A stretch of 64,000 nt of DNA from Rossellomorea vietnamensis (GCF_025398035.1 NZ_CP104558.1:1364001-1428000); one strand, 5' to 3'; shown: positions 43,273 through 53,290, counted from the first letter of the stretch. Translations and numbers: made by a program. The notes: generated by a model from the sequence alone, not told the origin.

Positions 43273-44226
43273 ATGAAAAAATGGATCATTTCAGTATCAC
43301 TGGCTGCGGGAGTCGTAGGACTTGCAGGATGCAGCGGTGACGGAGCTGAAGGAAACAGTGACGTTGTTGCAACAACAAAAGCCGGAGATGTAACAAAAGA
43401 TGAACTTTACAAATCAATGAAACAAAAATTCACTCCACAAATGGAACAGGCCCTTCAGGAACTGGTATATACGAAAGTCCTTGAGGACAAGTATGACGTG
43501 TCAAAAGAGGAAGTTGATAAAAAGCTGAATGAAGCGAAAGATCAACTAGGACCTCAATTCGATATGTTCTTACAACAATATAATCTGGACGAAAAGTCGT
43601 TCAAACAATATCTGAAGCTTCAATTGCTTCAAGAAAAAGCCGCCATTTCCGATGTGAAAGTAACGGATAAAGAAGTCAAAGACTACTACGAGAAATGGAA
43701 GCCTGAAATTAAAGTCCGCCACATCCTTGTAGAAGATGAAAAAACAGCGAAAGAAGTCAAACAAAAATTGGCTGATGGAGCTAAATTCGAAGATCTTGCC
43801 AAGGAGTACTCTACAGATCCCGGTTCTGCTGAAAACGGCGGAAGCTTAGGATGGGTAGACTACGCTGGTCGTCAAAACTTTGTCCCTGAATTTTCAAAGG
43901 CACTGGATACTCTTGAAAAAGGCAAAGTAAGTGAGCCGATCAAAACAGAATATGGTTATCACATCATCGAAGTGACTGATAAAAAAGAAAAGAAATCCTT
44001 TGACGAAATGAAAAAGGAGATCGAAAAAGAATTGAAGCTTTCCAAAGTGGATCCTCAAAAAATCCAGGAAGCGATGAAAGCTGAAATCGAAAAAGCTGAT
44101 CTGAACATCAAAGATAAAGATCTGAAAAAATCATTCGATCAAGTACTGAATCCCCCTGCAGCTCCTGAGGGTGGAGAAACACCTGCACCTGAAGGCGAAG
44201 CTCCGGCAACGGAAAAACAGGAATAA
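43273..44226 (+). CDS. prsA: PrsA extracellular foldase lipoprotein
   Basis: A 317-residue lipoprotein with lipobox LAGC, an N-terminal chaperone-like helical region, a parvulin-type PpiC domain (about residues 140-230: VRHILVEDEKTA, GSLGWVDYAG, YGYHIIEVTD) and a C-terminal Pro/Ala/Glu-rich tail absent from the 292-residue B. subtilis form. PrsA folds secreted proteins at the membrane-wall interface and is essential in B. subtilis. ATG 43273 is preceded by AGGAG. Strong terminator follows; scoC nearby regulates proteases that PrsA helps to fold. Confidence 0.95.
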   Translation: MKKWIISVSLAAGVVGLAGCSGDGAEGNSDVVATTKAGDVTKDELYKSMKQKFTPQMEQALQELVYTKVLEDKYDVSKEEVDKKLNEAKDQLGPQFDMFLQQYNLDEKSFKQYLKLQLLQEKAAISDVKVTDKEVKDYYEKWKPEIKVRHILVEDEKTAKEVKQKLADGAKFEDLAKEYSTDPGSAENGGSLGWVDYAGRQNFVPEFSKALDTLEKGKVSEPIKTEYGYHIIEVTDKKEKKSFDEMKKEIEKELKLSKVDPQKIQEAMKAEIEKADLNIKDKDLKKSFDQVLNPPAAPEGGETPAPEGEAPATEKQE

Positions 44227-44228
44227 CC

Positions 44229-44268
44229 AAAAAGGACTGACGGCTACCTTAAGCCATCAGTCCTTTTT
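44229..44268. terminator. Bidirectional terminator prsA / yhaL
   Basis: Arms of A5GGACTGA / TCAGTCCT5 (44229-44240 / 44257-44268) with inner GGCT/AGCC. Confidence 0.92.
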
Positions 44269-44278
44269 TATCATTTGA

Positions 44279-44458
44279 TCAAGACGTCAGTTGCCGCTTC
44301 TTCTCTTTTTCCTCTTCCATTCGATGTATATACACTTCTCCTTCTTTCTCAATCCATTCATCTTCCAGCGTCTTTTCTTCTTTCGCCGATTTGATCGTCA
44401 TAAAGGCACTTCCGAAAATTCCTGCTACAACCAGGTACATCCAAATAGGCAGGGTCAT
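44279..44458 (-). CDS. yhaL: Sporulation-associated small protein YhaL
   Basis: A 59-residue protein: one membrane helix WMYLVVAGIFGSAFMTI then a highly charged tail with KSAKEEKTLEDEWIEKEG. It matches YhaL, found beside prsA and yhaM in B. subtilis. ATG 44458 has AAGGAG nine nt upstream; the frame from 44557 runs through a terminator. Role in sporulation not defined. Confidence 0.85.
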   Translation of the reverse strand: MTLPIWMYLVVAGIFGSAFMTIKSAKEEKTLEDEWIEKEGEVYIHRMEEEKEKKRQLTS

Positions 44459-44540
44459 TTGCTTCATCTCCTTATAGGTTTGTCCTCTTTTATTTACACT
44501 ATATGAGGGTCGGAAAGAAAACATGACAGCATGATAGAAA

Positions 44541-44572
44541 AAAAGAATCCGGTCCATGGACCGGATTCTTTT
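44541..44572 (-). terminator. yhaM terminator
   Basis: A fully palindromic segment: AAAAGAATCCGGTCC / GGACCGGATTCTTTT around a 2-nt centre, ending in a T run on both strands. Confidence 0.9.
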
Positions 44573-44574
44573 TA

Positions 44575-45516
44575 TTATTTATGAAAGGTTGGTTTATAGA
44601 ATGAACGGTTGTCGAGTGCGAATACTCTCTCCGTATACTCTCCCGGCTTTACCCGCTGAAGTGCACGGTCAAGCATATTCATCTTTGCGTCGACATTATC
44701 GATGTAGTGAAGGATTTCAGCTTCCCGGATGAGTGGCGGCTTAGGGCTTCCCCACTCGGCTTTCCCGTGATGACTCAACACGAGATGTTGAAGAATCATG
44801 ACCTCTTCGCCTTCGATTCCCAGTTCATCCGCTGCTTTCCCGATTTCATTCACCATGATCGAGATGTGCCCGATCAAATTCCCTTCAATCGTGTACGTTG
44901 TCGAGGTAGGACCCGACAGCTCGATGACTTTCCCTAAATCGTGAAGGATCACCCCTGCATAGAGAAGGTCCGAATCCAGGGAAGGATACAGTCCGGCAAT
45001 GGCTTTCGAAAGATCCAGCATCGAGACCACATGATAAGCAAGGCCTGATACGAATTCATGGTGATTCTTAGTAGCTGCCGGATATTCAAGGAAAGGCTTT
45101 TGATATTTCTTGATCAGATGCCTTGTGATGCGCTGGATATTCGGGTTTCTCATTTCAAAGATATACTGTGTAATCTTGCTCGTCATCTCATCTATGCTCA
45201 CCGGCGCCGTTTCCAGGAAGTCTGAAATGGCATAGCCATCCGCCGGGGAAGCGGGTCTGATCTGTTTGATCTTCAGCTGATTCTTCCCGCGGTAACTGTG
45301 TATGTCCCCGACGACCCTAACGATCGTTTCAGGCTGGTAGGCCTTCTCATCCTGCTCAGAAGCATCCCAGAGCTTCGCTTCCATATCTCCGCTCTTATCC
45401 TGCAGGATCAGCGTAAGAAACGGCTTTCCTGTATTTGTGGTACCCTTTGTCATTTGCTTGATTAATAATGGCAAGTCGATCGTCTCACCTACGCTGAAAT
45501 GTGTAATACCTGACAT
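44575..45516 (-). CDS. yhaM: 3'-5' exoribonuclease YhaM
   Basis: A 313-residue enzyme with an N-terminal OB-fold (about residues 15-90) and an HD domain; HD is in [15 protein letters not shown] and earlier His in [15 protein letters not shown]. YhaM degrades RNA and ssDNA from the 3' end. ATG 45516 has GGAGGAG upstream. It follows yhaN on the same strand; 53 bp separate them. Confidence 0.93.
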   Translation of the reverse strand: MSGITHFSVGETIDLPLLIKQMTKGTTNTGKPFLTLILQDKSGDMEAKLWDASEQDEKAYQPETIVRVVGDIHSYRGKNQLKIKQIRPASPADGYAISDFLETAPVSIDEMTSKITQYIFEMRNPNIQRITRHLIKKYQKPFLEYPAATKNHHEFVSGLAYHVVSMLDLSKAIAGLYPSLDSDLLYAGVILHDLGKVIELSGPTSTTYTIEGNLIGHISIMVNEIGKAADELGIEGEEVMILQHLVLSHHGKAEWGSPKPPLIREAEILHYIDNVDAKMNMLDRALQRVKPGEYTERVFALDNRSFYKPTFHK

Positions 45517-45569
45517 CTGTTCTCCTCCGTTCACTATAAAAGTAGTTTCAGTATATCATATTTTTGTAC

Positions 45570-48530
45570 TCAGGAAGTCCGGATCGACTCCTTCCTCTTT
45601 AACACAATCATCTCTTCATCCGTGAACGATTGTTTGATATGGGGGTGGCAGGTGAAAAATAGCACTTGATGATCTCTTGCCACTTTCCTTAGGAGCGAAA
45701 GAAATGCCTTTGTTCTGGCCAGGTCAAAGTTGACTACCCCATCATCAATCAAAACAGGCAATCGATATTTATCACCGATCGATTGAATGAGGGCAAAGCG
45801 GATTGAAATAAAAAGCTGCTCTTTCGTCCCTTGACTGAGTTCGATTGCATCAAAGATGGTCCCATCCATCCTCTCCACTTTGATCATTTCATCCTCAAGT
45901 AAGAAAATTCGCTGATAATGCCCTTCTGTCAGTTCCCTGAAGTTTTCTTCTGCAAGCTCTATGACTTTCGGCATTTTGGTTTTCTGATATAGCTCCATTG
46001 TTTTCCTTAACGAGACCCCTGCCAATGTATACGTAGACCATTCAAAGGCAAGCTCCCCCAGCTCGGCTTTTTTGCTTTCGAATTCTTGAAGGATGGCGGA
46101 ATGGCTCTTACCTTCTTCTAACGTTTTGATTTCATACGAAAGGGAGGCGAGCTCTTTTTGATGAGCGGACAGCTCTTTTGACAATTCATCGATGGTTTGT
46201 AAAACCCGGGCCGATTCCCTCCTGCTTTCTTCCAACGAATTAAACTCAAGAAACGTATCAAGGGTTTTTTGGGTCAATCTCGTTTTCATCCCCTTATATT
46301 GAGACTTAAATTCGCTTCGTTCCTGAACCTTCATAGCCTTCTCCCGGAATTCCATTTCCCCGGTGCAGCCAGCTATTTGAATAAGATCATGTAGATCACG
46401 GCGGATTTTTTCAATTTCTATGGAATGTTTTTCGATATCCATAGTTAAAGGCTCTAACTCTGCAACAATATTTTCGACTACCAGCCGTCGTTTCTCCAGA
46501 TCATGCAGCATCCCTTTCAATTGAAGCAGCGCTTCGTCCACCGTCGTGAACAAGAGGGCATGGCGGTGAAACCAACCCTGACATTCTTCAGTGAATTCTT
46601 TCACTTTCTTCTCTGAATAAGCCTCTTCAGCGGATAAATGGCTATATGTTTCATATAAATAGACTAATTCTTTCATCTTGGCAAATGCATCACGCAGCCA
46701 CTTCCAATGAAAATCGGAAGGTAAGTATAGTTCCTCTTTCAGGCGTTCTATCCTTCCTTCTCCCCTGATGATCGCTTTCTCAAGCTCTTCCTTTCTCTCC
46801 TGAAGCTTCTGTATCTTCAGCTCCTGTTCTTCTAACGATAAGACCCGCTGCTTCCACTCGTTGCGAAATTCCATTTGTTCCAAAAGGCTTTGTTCTGCTG
46901 TATCCAGGGTCCCGGTTTTCTCCGGTTGAATAGCTTTGGCTCTCTCTTTGAGCTTTTGAAGAGTGTCGGTTTCATTCCTTACATTCTTCCTCGATTGAAA
47001 GATGGTTCCACCGATAACCATCAGAAACAGCAAGCTCATACCTGCCATGATCCAATTGCCGGAGAATACCCCCCATAAACCGAATCCCATTGCAATCAGG
47101 AATGCTCCACCACTGATCAGCATCTGATACGAGTAGGAAGCTTTTTTTCGGCTATAGTTTCCCTCTGCCTCCTTTACTTGCAGATTCACCCATTCCATCT
47201 GCTCCCTCGTAGAATGCTTGCCGGTTAGGGCCTTGACCTTTCGTTGTAATTCTTGATATTCATCTTCTTCCATTAATCGTTGTTCTAAGTTTTCGCATTT
47301 TCTTTCAATGGCTTGAAGTTCTTCCATTTCCTCTTCTTGAAGCTTATCCAGGCTTTCCCGTTCGTAAAGGAGTTTGGTCTGATCATCCAAAGCCTGCTGG
47401 ATGTTTTCAGACATCATCAGGCTTGTGTTCAATGACGGGATATTTTCCATTTCAACCTGCAGCCCTAATTCCCGGATGGTGTCGCTGATTTTACTGTGGA
47501 CCATTCTTAATTCTCTGCTTCGCTCCCCGCTCTCTTCTTTCCACTTCAAGTAAGAGGATTGACGGGACAATAGTTCCTCCATAAACGGAATGTCTTCTCT
47601 TAATGTAAGGTCCAGATCTTTTGATTCCAACTTTTCCATTAGATCCTTTTGTTTGCTTTTCAGGGTCTCAAGATAGGCTGATGTTTGTCTTTCTTCGATT
47701 TTCAGCTCGTTCATCCGTTCCAATCCGTTTGGTGGGAATTCGAGGTCTTTCAGCTGGGAGAGGCGCTTTTCCACATCTTTGAATTGGACAAGGGTATCCC
47801 AATTTTCATTTACGGAAATAAGATGTTCTCTCTTATCAGAAAGAAGCTCCTTTTCCTTCTCCAAGGCTGATATTTCCGACTCCAAAGATTTGCGTCTCGC
47901 TATGAGCGGCAGGTACTGATCGTTTTTCTCTTTCCCTTCCTTCACTTGTTTTTCAAGATCTTTCAGTTCGGAAAGCACGACATTGATCTTCGGTTTTCTA
48001 CCTGATTTCTTAAACAGCAGTTCCCTTTCTTTCTGCCAGTCCTGGGAAAGCTTCAATAGAAGGTCCGTCCCTGTAGATCCCGCTGTGAATAAATATCGGT
48101 TCAGTTCCTCTTTTTTGAGTCGCTGGATGTTTTGAAGGCCATCCAGGTTGAATGAGAAGATGTTTTGATAGGTGGACCGGTCCATTTTGCCCAACAATTG
48201 TTGGAGGATTTCTTCTCCCTCCACTCTTCCATCTTCAAATTGGACGGTTATGTCTCCCGCAGCCTTCCCTCTGACCCGCTCGATGCTCACAATCCCCTGA
48301 TCTTCCATGTGACAAAGGATTTTCCCACCATACTCGGACGATGATTTCGGAATGTATCTCAACAAAGATTGCTGTTTCGTCGGAAAACCAAATAGGATGC
48401 TATGAATGAATGACATGATCGTGGATTTACCCGCTTCATTTTCTCCATAGAATAATTGAAGGTCGCTAAGTGTATAATGCTTGTTGTCAAGCTTCCCATA
48501 TCCGTATATATGAAGTTCCATCAGCTTCAA
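45570..48530 (-). CDS. yhaN: SbcC/Rad50-like ATPase YhaN with central membrane segment
   Basis: A 986-residue SMC-like protein. N-terminal Walker A is YGENEAGKSTIMSF; long coiled coils cover about 180-480 and 540-880; C-terminal Walker B is PVLIDDGVVNFD. In the middle, about residues 468-515, are two hydrophobic helices (LISGGAFLIAMGFGLWGVF and WIMAGMSLLFLMVIGG) that would tie the hinge to the membrane, as in B. subtilis YhaN. Start is TTG 48530, overlapping the yhaO stop (TTGA). It pairs with YhaO as an SbcCD-like nuclease. Confidence 0.92.
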   Translation of the reverse strand: MKLMELHIYGYGKLDNKHYTLSDLQLFYGENEAGKSTIMSFIHSILFGFPTKQQSLLRYIPKSSSEYGGKILCHMEDQGIVSIERVRGKAAGDITVQFEDGRVEGEEILQQLLGKMDRSTYQNIFSFNLDGLQNIQRLKKEELNRYLFTAGSTGTDLLLKLSQDWQKERELLFKKSGRKPKINVVLSELKDLEKQVKEGKEKNDQYLPLIARRKSLESEISALEKEKELLSDKREHLISVNENWDTLVQFKDVEKRLSQLKDLEFPPNGLERMNELKIEERQTSAYLETLKSKQKDLMEKLESKDLDLTLREDIPFMEELLSRQSSYLKWKEESGERSRELRMVHSKISDTIRELGLQVEMENIPSLNTSLMMSENIQQALDDQTKLLYERESLDKLQEEEMEELQAIERKCENLEQRLMEEDEYQELQRKVKALTGKHSTREQMEWVNLQVKEAEGNYSRKKASYSYQMLISGGAFLIAMGFGLWGVFSGNWIMAGMSLLFLMVIGGTIFQSRKNVRNETDTLQKLKERAKAIQPEKTGTLDTAEQSLLEQMEFRNEWKQRVLSLEEQELKIQKLQERKEELEKAIIRGEGRIERLKEELYLPSDFHWKWLRDAFAKMKELVYLYETYSHLSAEEAYSEKKVKEFTEECQGWFHRHALLFTTVDEALLQLKGMLHDLEKRRLVVENIVAELEPLTMDIEKHSIEIEKIRRDLHDLIQIAGCTGEMEFREKAMKVQERSEFKSQYKGMKTRLTQKTLDTFLEFNSLEESRRESARVLQTIDELSKELSAHQKELASLSYEIKTLEEGKSHSAILQEFESKKAELGELAFEWSTYTLAGVSLRKTMELYQKTKMPKVIELAEENFRELTEGHYQRIFLLEDEMIKVERMDGTIFDAIELSQGTKEQLFISIRFALIQSIGDKYRLPVLIDDGVVNFDLARTKAFLSLLRKVARDHQVLFFTCHPHIKQSFTDEEMIVLKRKESIRTS

Positions 48531-49738
48531 TTTCTTTCACCCCCACTTTTCAGTAAGTGCTTTGTTTCTTCTATTAGATTGTTCTTCTCTTCGTCCTCCA
48601 AAGGTGCAAGAAACCGGTAGATTGACGGATGTTCATACAGCTCTGCCAGGACTTCTTTCCATTCTTCCCCTTCCAGGCTTTCAAGAGTTGAAATCATATC
48701 CTGAAGAAAGGGATCCCGTTCCTTTAACACTGTGGTGCCGGGAGACCGGCGTATGGAGTGAACCCATTTCAATTCTCCACGACTTTCTATATCGGATTGC
48801 AGCGCCTCCAGGAGGTCGCCATTTTCAACCTTCCTCATCATATCTTCAGGGAGCGAATCTTCATCGGTTAGGACGATTTCAATCAAGCTATCTTCATGTA
48901 TGGTTTCCATCGCCTGTTGGATGCGCTGAAACACCTCACCAAACCTTCCTATACCATGCAGGGATACATCACATGTTTCCCACAGCAAATCATGGCTGGG
49001 AATGAACGACAGCTCTGTCCCATGCTCACCAAGTAAGACTTCATAGCATCCCTTTGCACCGGTCTCCTTTCGATGCCTGCCCTGGATATTGCCGGGATAG
49101 ACGATAAATGGCTCTTCATGCAAGATCCGGCGTTGATGAATATGTCCGAGTGCCCAGTAATGGTAATTCTTCTCCAATAATTCATTTATCGTGAAAGGGG
49201 CATACGTTTCATGGGAAGATTGCATGCTCCCTTCACTGCCATGCAGGACCCCGATCGTATAACGCCCTCGGGCTCCTTTAGGATATTCCCCGATCCTTCT
49301 TTCCCGGATATGCCTTGTTCCATAGCTGAAGCCCACAATATCAACCAGGGCACCATTCCTTGTGGTAAGCTGTTTCACTTCGGTTTTCTCGTGAAAAATG
49401 TGTACGTTATCCGGCATATCCAGTTCTAATCGACGGCTGCCGAGATGATCATGATTTCCGTGGACGACGTATACAGGGATATCATGTGAATGAAGGATTT
49501 GAAATTGTTTCACTAATTTAGCCTGAGCCCTTATGCTTCGGTCTTCTTCATCAAACAGATCCCCACTGAGAATCATAAAGTCGATCCCTCTTGCAATCGC
49601 TTCTTTCACCACTTTTTCAAAAGAAGCAAAGGTACTATTATGTATTCGTTCAAATACTTCTGCCGGTAAATGCTTCAGCCCTTTAAACGGACTGTCCAAA
49701 TGTAAGTCTGCTACATGAAAAAACCGTATGTTCTCCAT
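48527..49738 (-). CDS. yhaO: SbcD-like DNA nuclease YhaO
   Basis: A 403-residue metallophosphoesterase of the SbcD/Mre11 group. Metal motifs are DLHLDSP, ILSGDLFDEED, VVHGNHDHLG and YWALGHIHQR in order. The C-terminal 120 residues form the capping part that contacts YhaN. ATG 49738 has GAAGGAGGG upstream. Overlaps yhaN by 4 nt, so the two subunits are translated together. Expected role: processing of DNA ends. Confidence 0.92.
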   Translation of the reverse strand: MENIRFFHVADLHLDSPFKGLKHLPAEVFERIHNSTFASFEKVVKEAIARGIDFMILSGDLFDEEDRSIRAQAKLVKQFQILHSHDIPVYVVHGNHDHLGSRRLELDMPDNVHIFHEKTEVKQLTTRNGALVDIVGFSYGTRHIRERRIGEYPKGARGRYTIGVLHGSEGSMQSSHETYAPFTINELLEKNYHYWALGHIHQRRILHEEPFIVYPGNIQGRHRKETGAKGCYEVLLGEHGTELSFIPSHDLLWETCDVSLHGIGRFGEVFQRIQQAMETIHEDSLIEIVLTDEDSLPEDMMRKVENGDLLEALQSDIESRGELKWVHSIRRSPGTTVLKERDPFLQDMISTLESLEGEEWKEVLAELYEHPSIYRFLAPLEDEEKNNLIEETKHLLKSGGERN

Positions 49739-49848
49739 GAAGTCCCTCCTTCAACACTACGAATATACGTTCTGATATTCATTCATTATATCCTAAAACC
49801 GGGGAAGATTTCAGTATGGATTCACAATTTATCACATTCATACTGAAA

Positions 49849-49877
49849 AAGGCTGCCACTTTAAAGGTGACAGCCTT
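49849..49877 (-). terminator. yhaQP terminator
   Basis: Stem AAGGCTG.CACTT / AGGTG.CAGCCTT with one mismatch; T5 follows on the minus strand. Confidence 0.85.
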
Positions 49878-49881
49878 CCAC

Positions 49882-51132
49882 TTATTTCTTTGATGTTAAA
49901 TCGATAGCTTTCTTAATATCTTTATATGAATTGGACTTCCCGTATAATAGCACTCCTCCACGATAGACACGTGCACCGAATACTCCCAGCAAAGCGATGG
50001 AAACAACCAGGACGAGTATCCCGATGATCGGCTCATACACCGGCAGGTTCAGCATCCCGACACGCAGGAACATGACCATCGGTGTGAAAAAGGGGATGTA
50101 CGATGTAACCGTGACAAATCCCGATTCCGGACTTCCGAGACCAAACATGGATATGAAGAACCCGATCATGATCAGGAAGGTCATCGGCATAATCATCTGC
50201 TGAACATCTTCAATTCTACTCACAAGTGATCCGAGTAGCGCTGCAAGGGTTGCATACAGGAAATAACCAAGCAGAAAGAAGATGATAGCATAAATGATGA
50301 CACTGAGTGATAGGGATTCAAATCCGAACCCTTCAAAGAATCCCCCTACCAGTTCATCCTTCTTGCGGATCAGGGTAAAATAACCTACACCAAGGATAAC
50401 GGCTAATTGAGTCAAGCCAACGAGACCGATCCCAATGATTTTGGCAAACATTTGTTTGACCGGTGACACACTTGAAATGAGGATTTCCATGACCCTGGAG
50501 CTTTTCTCTGTGGCGACCTCCATCGCTGTCATATTGGCATAGGCAATCACCGAGAAATAGATAAAGAATAATAAGACGTAGACAATGCCCCTTGCCTGAC
50601 TCAGTTCTTCTTCAGACTTTGCCCCTTCTAGCAGTGCCTCCTTCTCGAAATCTACGGGGGCACTTAATAAGGATAGCTCCTCCCCGGACAGATCCAGCTT
50701 ACCCGCAGCAAGGGAGGATTTCACATTTTGCAGGGCCGCCTGCAATTCTCCGGTCACAGCAGACTCCGATAACGAGTTTGATTTATACAGGGCCTGTGGC
50801 AGCCCATCACTGCTTTCAGTTAAGACCAGTAAACCTTTATATTCTTCCGACTCTATTTTTTTCTCGATTTCCTTTGTTGACTCCGAGGCAGGCTTTAATT
50901 GAATCTCACTATTCATCATCTCCAGCTGCTCCAGGAGCGGTTCATATAATTTGCCCGTTTCATCCTGAACCGCTACCCTGCTTCCTTCATCAACCGTGAA
51001 ACTCGAAATGACGCTGTCGAAATTGGCCAGCAGGACAAGTGCAGCCGCAATGATGATGGTGGATATGATAAAAGACTTGGCTTTCAATTTTGACATATAG
51101 GAATGACCGAGGATCAAGAAGAAATTATTCAT
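49882..51132 (-). CDS. yhaP: ABC transporter permease YhaP (NatB-like)
   Basis: A 416-residue ABC-2 permease. One helix near residues 20-45, a large extracellular domain to about 180, then five or six helices. The segment TAMEVATEKSSRVMEILISSVSPVKQMFAKIIG is the typical coupling region of NatB-type exporters. It overlaps yhaQ by 8 nt. Probable exporter of sodium, or of a toxic peptide or lipid; not decided. Confidence 0.9.
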   Translation of the reverse strand: MNNFFLILGHSYMSKLKAKSFIISTIIIAAALVLLANFDSVISSFTVDEGSRVAVQDETGKLYEPLLEQLEMMNSEIQLKPASESTKEIEKKIESEEYKGLLVLTESSDGLPQALYKSNSLSESAVTGELQAALQNVKSSLAAGKLDLSGEELSLLSAPVDFEKEALLEGAKSEEELSQARGIVYVLLFFIYFSVIAYANMTAMEVATEKSSRVMEILISSVSPVKQMFAKIIGIGLVGLTQLAVILGVGYFTLIRKKDELVGGFFEGFGFESLSLSVIIYAIIFFLLGYFLYATLAALLGSLVSRIEDVQQMIMPMTFLIMIGFFISMFGLGSPESGFVTVTSYIPFFTPMVMFLRVGMLNLPVYEPIIGILVLVVSIALLGVFGARVYRGGVLLYGKSNSYKDIKKAIDLTSKK

Positions 51133-52024
51133 AAGAAGTTCCCACCTTTTCTATAAATATATCGTTCAGTGAAGGTTCCTCCAGCTCGAATTTACGAAGG
51201 AAGCCCTTTTTGACGACATCATGAAATACCCCTTGGGCGGCAGCCTCGGATTCCACCTGGAGCAGGACTCCTTCCGTCGTTTCTTTAATCTTTGTCACTC
51301 CCTGAATGTCCTTTAGGTAGGTAAGGTCGAAATCTGCATGTATCACGACATTCTTCTTTCCGAAGGAACGTTTGATTTCCTTCAGTCCTCCATGTACCAC
51401 GGGACGCCCTTTATGCATGATGCACAAGCTTTCACAGAGCTCCTCCACATGCTCCATCCGATGACTTGAAAACACGATGGTCGTTCCGTTCTTCTTGATT
51501 TCCCTTACTGCGTCCTTTAACAGCTCCACATTCACGGGATCAAGACCGCTGAATGGTTCATCAAGAATCAATAGTTTAGGCTTATGAATGACCGATGCGA
51601 TGAATTGAATTTTTTGCTGATTCCCTTTGGAGAGTTCCTCCACTTTTTTATTGAGGTATTGAGGAACATTGAATCGCTCCAGCCAATAATCCAGTTCTTT
51701 CAGGATGGTCTTCTTTTCCATCCCCCGCAGGCGTGCCAAATAGACGATTTGATCACCTACCTTCATCTTCGGATAAAGTCCTCTTTCTTCCGGGAGATAC
51801 CCGATTTCCGGACTGGTTGAATAATCAATCCCCTTGCCGTCCCACGTGATCCTGCCTTCTGTTGCATCCAATAATCCCAACACCATTCGGAAGGTCGTCG
51901 TCTTTCCGGCTCCATTCGCCCCGAGGAACCCGAACATTTCACTTGGGGGAATTTCTAGTGACAGTTCATCTACCGCCGTGAAATCCCCAAACCTTTTGGT
52001 GACCTGTTGTAATTTCAAACTCAT
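51125..52024 (-). CDS. yhaQ: ABC transporter ATPase YhaQ (NatA-like)
   Basis: A 299-residue ATPase with Walker A GANGAGKTTT, signature LSKGNQQKIQ, Walker B LLILDEPF and switch SSHRMEHVEEL; the C-terminal 80 residues are an accessory domain typical of ABC-2 exporters. ATG 52024 has AGGAGGG upstream; 52051 has none. It forms an operon with yhaP. Confidence 0.92.
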   Translation of the reverse strand: MSLKLQQVTKRFGDFTAVDELSLEIPPSEMFGFLGANGAGKTTTFRMVLGLLDATEGRITWDGKGIDYSTSPEIGYLPEERGLYPKMKVGDQIVYLARLRGMEKKTILKELDYWLERFNVPQYLNKKVEELSKGNQQKIQFIASVIHKPKLLILDEPFSGLDPVNVELLKDAVREIKKNGTTIVFSSHRMEHVEELCESLCIMHKGRPVVHGGLKEIKRSFGKKNVVIHADFDLTYLKDIQGVTKIKETTEGVLLQVESEAAAQGVFHDVVKKGFLRKFELEEPSLNDIFIEKVGTSYE

Positions 52025-52215
52025 CTTTTGTTTTCCCTCCTGTTGCCCCATTAATGAAATCCGGCATTCTTTTCTCTAGTACTCTACGATTCTATCCATA
52101 AAAGGTTTCATTTTCCATTCTTTTTTCGTTATCAAACTATTTAGACTTCACAAAAAAATGATAGTATGAAAAAATAAAGAAGAACACCATTTCAAGTACA
52201 AAGGGGTATTACATA

Positions 52216-52401
52216 ATGAAAGTATATAAACTGACGGTATTCGAGCGTGACGGCAAAAAAATCCTGGACGAATCATTCGAAGCTTCCTCTGACAATGAAG
52301 CGAAGAAAATGGGAGAAACCATGCTTGAGGAAAAAGGCTATGCTGAACATACGCATCGCTGTACGTCCCCACTAGGGAAACTCTTGCTGTTTCATGTGTA
52401 G
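52216..52401 (+). CDS. yhzC: Small conserved protein YhzC
   Basis: A 61-residue cytosolic protein starting MKVYKLTVFERDGKKILDE and ending THRCTSPLGKLLLFHV, recognised as YhzC-like; B. subtilis has a homologue in the same place. Alternating beta and helix pattern, no membrane segment. AAAGGGG precedes ATG 52216. Function unknown. Confidence 0.82.
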   Translation: MKVYKLTVFERDGKKILDESFEASSDNEAKKMGETMLEEKGYAEHTHRCTSPLGKLLLFHV

Positions 52402-52411
52402 AATGACTTCT

Positions 52412-52441
52412 TGCATTACAGACTTCAATGGCTGTAATGCA
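52412..52441 (+). terminator. yhzC terminator
   Basis: Perfect 10-bp stem TGCATTACAG / CTGTAATGCA then T7. Confidence 0.92.
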
Positions 52442-52495
52442 TTTTTTTGCATGTACAAAAAAGAACCAGCCTTTAAGACTGATTCCCGTTTTCCA

Positions 52496-53290
52496 TTATT
52501 CACCCTTGAATTCAGGTCTTCTCTTCTCCACGAATGCGCGGATGCCTTCCTGGTGATCGGAGGTTTGGCGCATGAGCCACTGACCTTCCTTCTCAAGATC
52601 AAGTGCATGCTGCAATCTTTCTTTGTTCAACTCCACGTATACTTCTTTCGTTTTCAGCATTGCTTTCGTCGGCGCGCTTAATACCTGTTTGGTATAGCGT
52701 GCTATGCCTTCCTCCAATTTCCCTGAAGGTATGGCTTCATCGACAAGCCCTTTCATCAGGGCTTCCTGTCCTTCAAATACTTTTCCATTCCAGATCAAAC
52801 GTTTTGCCTTATGCGTGCCGAGGCGTTCCTGTAGAAGGAAATGACTTCCTCCATCAGGGATCAAAGCGATGCCGATAAAGTTCATGGCGAGCTTACTGTC
52901 TTCTTCACAAAGGATATAATCAGAAGCAAGAGCCAGGCTCAACCCAAGTCCCGCCGCTGCCCCGTGAATGCCTGTCAGGACCACTTTCGGCATGGAATAT
53001 AAAGTCATCACCAGTTCACTGATCGTATCCATGATCCGTGAGAACTGCTCCTCTCCACTTAATGACAGCATGGATTTAATATCTCCACCGGAGGAAAATC
53101 CCTTCCCCTCCCCTGTCAGGATCAATAAAGAAATCGTTGGATCATGTTTCACTTCCTTCAAAGCAGCAAGCAATTCTTCCATCAGCCGGGCATCCAATGC
53201 GTTCAGGGACTGCGGCCGGTTCAAATGAACCCTCGCCACCTTCCCATCTTTATGTAATTTTATTGTTTCGTATTGATTTGACACTGTCAA
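52496..53290 (-). CDS. yhaR: Crotonase-family protein YhaR, PaaG-like active site
   Basis: A 264-residue crotonase. At the first catalytic position HGAAAGLGLSLALA has Leu in place of Glu, and the second region IGIALIPDGGSHFLL has Asp where PaaG-type isomerases do. So an isomerase (for example 1,2-epoxyphenylacetyl-CoA or enoyl-CoA isomerase) is more likely than a hydratase. Position matches B. subtilis yhaR. TTG 53290 has GGAGGG six nt upstream; GTG 53284 is an alternative. A CoA ligase gene precedes it. Confidence 0.85.
   Translation of the reverse strand: MTVSNQYETIKLHKDGKVARVHLNRPQSLNALDARLMEELLAALKEVKHDPTISLLILTGEGKGFSSGGDIKSMLSLSGEEQFSRIMDTISELVMTLYSMPKVVLTGIHGAAAGLGLSLALASDYILCEEDSKLAMNFIGIALIPDGGSHFLLQERLGTHKAKRLIWNGKVFEGQEALMKGLVDEAIPSGKLEEGIARYTKQVLSAPTKAMLKTKEVYVELNKERLQHALDLEKEGQWLMRQTSDHQEGIRAFVEKRRPEFKGE

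Noticed and set aside
48562..49005. A 147-residue plus-strand frame inside yhaO
   Set aside because: It is antisense to a well-conserved nuclease gene and has no homology-like motifs or ribosome site.
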